Assembly (NCBI GenBank): GCA_020720185.1
Contig: DYPB01000051.1
Span: forward strand, 1 to 14,735
DNA: 14,735 nucleotides
Direction: 5' to 3'
Source of the DNA: Flavobacterium psychrophilum
GTDB taxonomy: Bacteria > Bacteroidota > Bacteroidia > Flavobacteriales > Flavobacteriaceae
Made by a program: the position numbers and the translations under genes. The notes under the pieces were generated by a model. It saw nothing but the letters and a program-made list of their open reading frames with translations, had not been told where the DNA came from and did not search any database. Below are positions 13,916 through 14,735 of this stretch, piece after piece (the stretch's first letter is position 1; every line of letters starts with the position of its first letter).

Positions 13916-14735
13916 ATGGAATCTAGTAACAATCGAAGAAATTTTATCAAATCAATAGGTACATTAGGTATAGGAGCCACCGTATTAGCTCCTTTGTCTG
14001 GATTAGCAAACAACAACAATTCTTTTGATGAAAATGAAAAGATAACAGATAATGCTGTCCAAGATTTAAGCTTACCTGTTACAATTTCCATTCTTCAAAC
14101 TACTGATGTTCATTGTCAAATTCATCCTCACGATGAGCTTTTTTGGGAAAATAACAAAGCAGTTTTTCGTAAAACAGGAGGATATGCTTACATGGCTACG
14201 ATGCTAAAAGACTTAAAAAAGAAAAACCCAAATACCTATATCATCGATACTGGCGATATGTTTCAAGGTAGTGAATTGAGTGTTAAAACTACAGGTGAGG
14301 CTTTTGTTCCCATTTTAGATTCTTTAAAATACGACTTATATTTACCTGGAAACTGGGAAGTTATCTATGGTAAAAAGAAAATGCAAACTCTTTTGGGTGC
14401 TTTGGATGCCCCAAAAATTTGTACCAATATGTACCATGATTTAGGTGATGGAAAAAAGGGTGAGCTTATTTTTCAACCCTATCAGATTTGGAATGTGGCA
14501 GGTACAAAAATTGGTTTTTTAGGATATACAGATCCATTGGTTCCAATTAGACAAAGTCCAAATTACAGCAAAGGAATTATTTATACAAAACCTGAAGAAA
14601 ACTTAGCACATTATGTAGATGTATTAAGAAATCAGGAGCAATGTAGTTATATATTACTTACGGCTCACCTTGGTTTATCTCAACAAATTGCATTGGCTAA
14701 TATGCCAGAGTGTGAAGGAGTTGATTATATCTTAG
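13916..14735 (+). CDS. SoxB-like Tat-exported metallophosphoesterase, partial (3' end cut)
   Basis: The visible 273 codons encode the N-terminal part of a 5'-nucleotidase/SoxB-family metallophosphoesterase; the frame is open to the window edge. Residues 1-31 are a Tat signal with the twin arginine at 7-8 in NRRNFIKS and a hydrophobic stretch after it. The metal-binding motifs are DVH (D64, H66), GD (113-114), the GNWE motif (145-148) and H251 in TAHLG. In ordinary 5'-nucleotidases the third motif is GNHD or GNHE, where the histidine assists catalysis; a tryptophan in its place is what I recall for SoxB thiosulfohydrolases, and GGYAYMATMLK (88-98) is also SoxB-like. The ATG at 13916 directly precedes the signal peptide. 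No other sox genes are in view, so sulfur oxidation is not proven. It may instead be a phosphatase of unknown substrate. It has its own promoter, candidate operator and leader. Confidence 0.85.
   Translation, partial: MESSNNRRNFIKSIGTLGIGATVLAPLSGLANNNNSFDENEKITDNAVQDLSLPVTISILQTTDVHCQIHPHDELFWENNKAVFRKTGGYAYMATMLKDLKKKNPNTYIIDTGDMFQGSELSVKTTGEAFVPILDSLKYDLYLPGNWEVIYGKKKMQTLLGALDAPKICTNMYHDLGDGKKGELIFQPYQIWNVAGTKIGFLGYTDPLVPIRQSPNYSKGIIYTKPEENLAHYVDVLRNQEQCSYILLTAHLGLSQQIALANMPECEGVDYIL

Overview
The window looks like chromosomal DNA of a Flavobacteriales-type Bacteroidetes bacterium. The DNA is strongly AT-rich, several genes are preceded by the Bacteroidetes -7 promoter motif TAnnTTTG, one start codon appears to be TTG, and the proteins (DUF4292 lipoprotein, EnvC-like protein, SoxB-like Tat protein, M28 membrane peptidase) have the look of that group. 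Assignments rest on motifs read by eye; no database search was possible.

Region 1 (56-5249): radA (DNA repair) runs rightward and converges on two leftward genes, a membrane-embedded M28 metallopeptidase and a MacB/FtsX-type ABC permease with no ATPase gene beside it. Region 2 (5334-7597): a rightward promoter drives panC and panD (two steps of pantothenate/CoA synthesis), followed by a polytopic membrane protein of the lysylphosphatidylglycerol synthase TM / UPF0104 family that probably starts at a TTG just after panD. Region 3 (7598-7920): a short coding relic, a strong intrinsic terminator, a new promoter and a G-rich element lead into region 4, a sugar-phosphate nucleotidyltransferase (7921-8931).

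Region 5 (8932-10199) is the accessory part. It holds a 176-bp near-perfect palindrome with 20-bp perfect ends, a run of 7-nt phased GAA words, a TAnnTTTG promoter, a two-gene module that looks like a type II toxin-antitoxin pair (the 56-aa antitoxin gene is easily missed), and a small four-helix membrane protein. It appears to have been inserted between the nucleotidyltransferase and the next block.

Region 6 (10201-13589) is a tight envelope operon: a TPR protein with a signal peptide, a DUF4292 lipoprotein overlapping it by 4 nt, and an EnvC-like coiled-coil protein with a degenerate LytM domain. Region 7 (13590-14735) holds a promoter with a dyad across its -7 box, a leader able to form several hairpins, and the 5' part of a Tat-exported SoxB-like metallophosphoesterase cut by the window edge.

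The least explained material is the palindrome, heptad and toxin-antitoxin islet (8950-10199) and the structured leader before the SoxB-like gene. No CRISPR array, rRNA, tRNA or complete insertion sequence was seen.
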